From Lycocorax pyrrhopterus obiensis (lineage: Eukaryota > Chordata > Aves > Passeriformes > Paradisaeidae): DNA of 64,000 nucleotides. Below are positions 61,790 to 64,000 of this stretch, piece after piece (the stretch's first letter is position 1; the number at the start of each line of letters is the position of its first letter). Position numbers and translations under genes: made by a program. The DNA lies in NCBI GenBank assembly GCA_014706295.1, contig JACSVZ010000022.1:4234830-4298829 (forward strand). Direction: 5' to 3'. The notes under the pieces are model-generated. The model saw only the letters and a program-made list of their open reading frames with translations, ran no database searches and was not told the DNA's origin.

Positions 61790-64000
61790 GTAAGAGTGCA
61801 GGTCATCTCTCCCAGCAAGGATAAGTTGGATACAGACACACTGCCAGGCTTTCAACTAGAAAGTATTTGCTTGGTGGAACTTTCACCTCCCATACAGTGG
61901 TTCAGATGTTTTCTAAACATGTATTCTATCTTAAATGGGAAAAGAATATTATTAGTTTGTTTGTGGCTGTGCATGGTGTGAATTTTAGGAGTGAACAGAA
62001 GAGTGTGTCTGCTGGCTTCTTACATCTCTCAAGGTTTGGGCCTTAATTGCTACAAAAACCACAACTCTGGGAGGGAAAAGATGAACAGAAGAGTGTTGAA
62101 ATTGTATCAAGTGGGATGCTTATCAAGGGCAATAGAGTCAGTTGTAATGGTGAATAGAAAGTTGAGAGTGAAGACATTTGAATGTTAAGTTGTTTTGATC
62201 CATATTTGTTTTCTCACACTCTGGAATTCCTCCTCCTGTCGGAGGTTGGGGCTGGCTGATTAGTTGAGGGAGCCTGATGATTGGGGCAACTGTTTTTATA
62301 TTATTGAGCATGAGGAGTTTCTACATCTTTCTAGCTTTATCTCACTCTCTAAAGGCAATGAGCTCTTTCTGTTCTATTTTCAAACCTTTGATTGAGGATA
62401 GTGACACCTTGTAAAAAGTTCAGGCTGATAATCAGAATTTCACAGTGGCCTCACAAAATAGCTCTCCAATTTCCAGTGTCATAATGGTTTGGGGAGAATG
62501 GTGTGTCTTTAAGTCTTTAGGGATTCAAAATCATGTTTTGATATTTTGATAAGGATTAAAAGTTTACTTGGACTGTAAATACATCTTGATTTTTAAAAGG
62601 TATAAAAACAGCAGTGTTGTTGTGCCCATGATGCCTAAGGACATATGCAGAGGTGATGTCTTTCATTAGACCAAACGATGTTGTTTGAAAAGAAGAAAAG
62701 CTTTCGGGCACACAAGCCACCTTCAGGGCTGGCCTGAAGGTGACAGCTTGCTTTCAGACTGGATTGCAAATGGGGAAAATCCCTCAGAGTTGTGAGTCGG
62801 TATCAGATCATCTTTGACAGGAAATGGAGCTGTCAGGTTCAGCGAGGGAGTGCTAATTTGTAGGAAAGCAGAAATGATATGATACTTGTCTTTGTAGAGA
62901 AAGAGAAGTAATGTTTCCTGGCATGTGTAAATGACTAGAGGAGGTGTAGGCTGAGAAAGAGCTGGGGTGTGGAGCGGGGGAGAGTGTGGAGGCTATGGGA
63001 GGTTATAGTGTGACAGAGAAGCAGTGTTTTGCTGTCTTGAAATGTTAGAAATTTTTATTCCTAGGTTTGTGGCTGGAGGGCTCCCTCCAGGATCAGGAGT
63101 GACAGACAGTCAGAGACTGAGTGGTTACCTTGTGAGAGCTGCAGCAGGGAGGTGTGTTTGTGTGTGTCAGTGCTCTGTACCACTTCAGTCTGGTCTCAGT
63201 AGTTATTTGAGCTCAACTGTGGGAGTGTGGGAGGCCCAGGTATTGGATATGACTTCCCTGGAAAGCCCACATATGAGACCTGGGAGTGCTGGTGTCTGGG
63301 GTAGAAGGTCCTCACAGGAAGGTGGAAGGGAAGGTTTTGACAAGTTGTACTTGGTTTTTTCTATTCTCATTTTCTGCACAAAAGGCTTTCTTCTGAGATA
63401 AGCTTAGCAAGGTTGGGAGCCAGCTTAAAACTGGCAGGGATGGCTCTGCAGAAAATTTTCCATCCTTTGGTAGGATGTTCTACCCTAGGTGATCACTTCT
63501 TTGAGGATTTTTTTTGATGCAGTTTTTAGGATGGTGTTTGAGAGCAATGCATACAATGAGTAGAGGGTCTCTCTTTTTACAGCAGCTGTTCTTTATGCTA
63601 TTCTTATCCACGTGGCTCTTTCAAAAATGATGTATTTTTCTGGTGTGCTGAGTGACTGTCATGAGTGGTGTCCTCAAAGTGCATGGATTGGTATTTGAGG
63701 GGCTGGTGTGCACTTTGTGTAAGAATTAATAGATGAATTGAGATTTCCTATTCAGAGGATGTCACCTGTGTATTTATTTGCTTTCAGATAACCATGCTGC
63801 ATAGACTGGGCTGCACAGGCTCTTTTAAAAAGTCACCAGTGAGGGTGTTGAGAATGGTGGGGTTGTGTTTGTCCCTTCCATCTAGGGAAAATGTTGATGG
63901 TAGAAGGGGAATTTGATGTTTTGAGGGTGACAGAGGTAAGGCTGTAGTCAGAGCATTATAGGCACGTGTGAGGAATTTGGGTTTGCCTGCATCCTTATCT
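61790..64000 (+). other. MMP24 intron 4 (continues off right edge)
   Basis: No exon with the HExxH motif was found, so the intron extends beyond the window. No repeat was identified with confidence. Confidence 0.7.

Overview
The window is nuclear DNA from a bird, quite possibly a songbird. The signs are several CR1 LINE 3' ends, many solo LTRs, two betaretrovirus-like (class II) endogenous proviruses, and vertebrate exons with GT-AG splice sites. Four recognisable genes have human orthologues on chromosome 20q (ERGIC3, CEP250, L3MBTL1, MMP24), so the locus is probably the avian chromosome 20 equivalent. Gene names come from remembered protein families and not from a database search.

Layout. 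(1) 3.4-9.5 kb: the first seven coding exons of ERGIC3 on the minus strand, starting in a CpG island near 9.5 kb. The rest of the gene runs off the left edge. (2) 11.7-15.1 kb: an unusual array of diverged repeats of about 180-190 bp, roughly nine copies in one orientation followed by ten or eleven in the opposite orientation. (3) 15.4-21.0 kb: a decayed env-less provirus (ERV1, minus strand, LTRs at both ends). Two LTR pieces of another family lie outside it in opposite orientations. (4) 21.1-27.5 kb: a CpG island with many CCAAT boxes, a G-rich and then C-rich tract around a 74-bp exon, another LTR, and a broken set of exons encoding CEP250/rootletin-like coiled coil. (5) 29.3-31.5 kb: four clean exons of an L3MBTL1 fragment (C2HC zinc finger and the start of the SAM domain) without the MBT repeats. 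(6) 33.2-42.7 kb: a nested pile of LTR elements ending in a second, larger, 5'-truncated env-less provirus (ERV2, minus strand). (7) 45.3-48.1 kb: a short FSIP2-like gene on the minus strand. (8) 48.5-49.35 kb: an LTR-like element homologous to, and inverted relative to, the broken copy at 33.2-36.4 kb. (9) 50.3-64 kb: the first four coding exons of MMP24 (MT5-MMP) on the plus strand. The catalytic zinc site and everything downstream lie beyond the right edge.

How it fits together. ERGIC3 (ER-Golgi cargo receptor) and MMP24 (membrane-type metalloproteinase) look intact as far as they go and are probably the two functional anchor genes. The 40 kb between them looks like a patchwork of partial gene copies (CEP250-like, L3MBTL1-like, FSIP2-like) and transposable elements. 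I see no prokaryotic features, no CRISPR and no tRNA or rRNA genes. The most distinctive undescribed structure is the head-to-head repeat array at 11.7-15.1 kb. Next are the shared env-less architecture of the two proviruses and the compact FSIP2-like gene.
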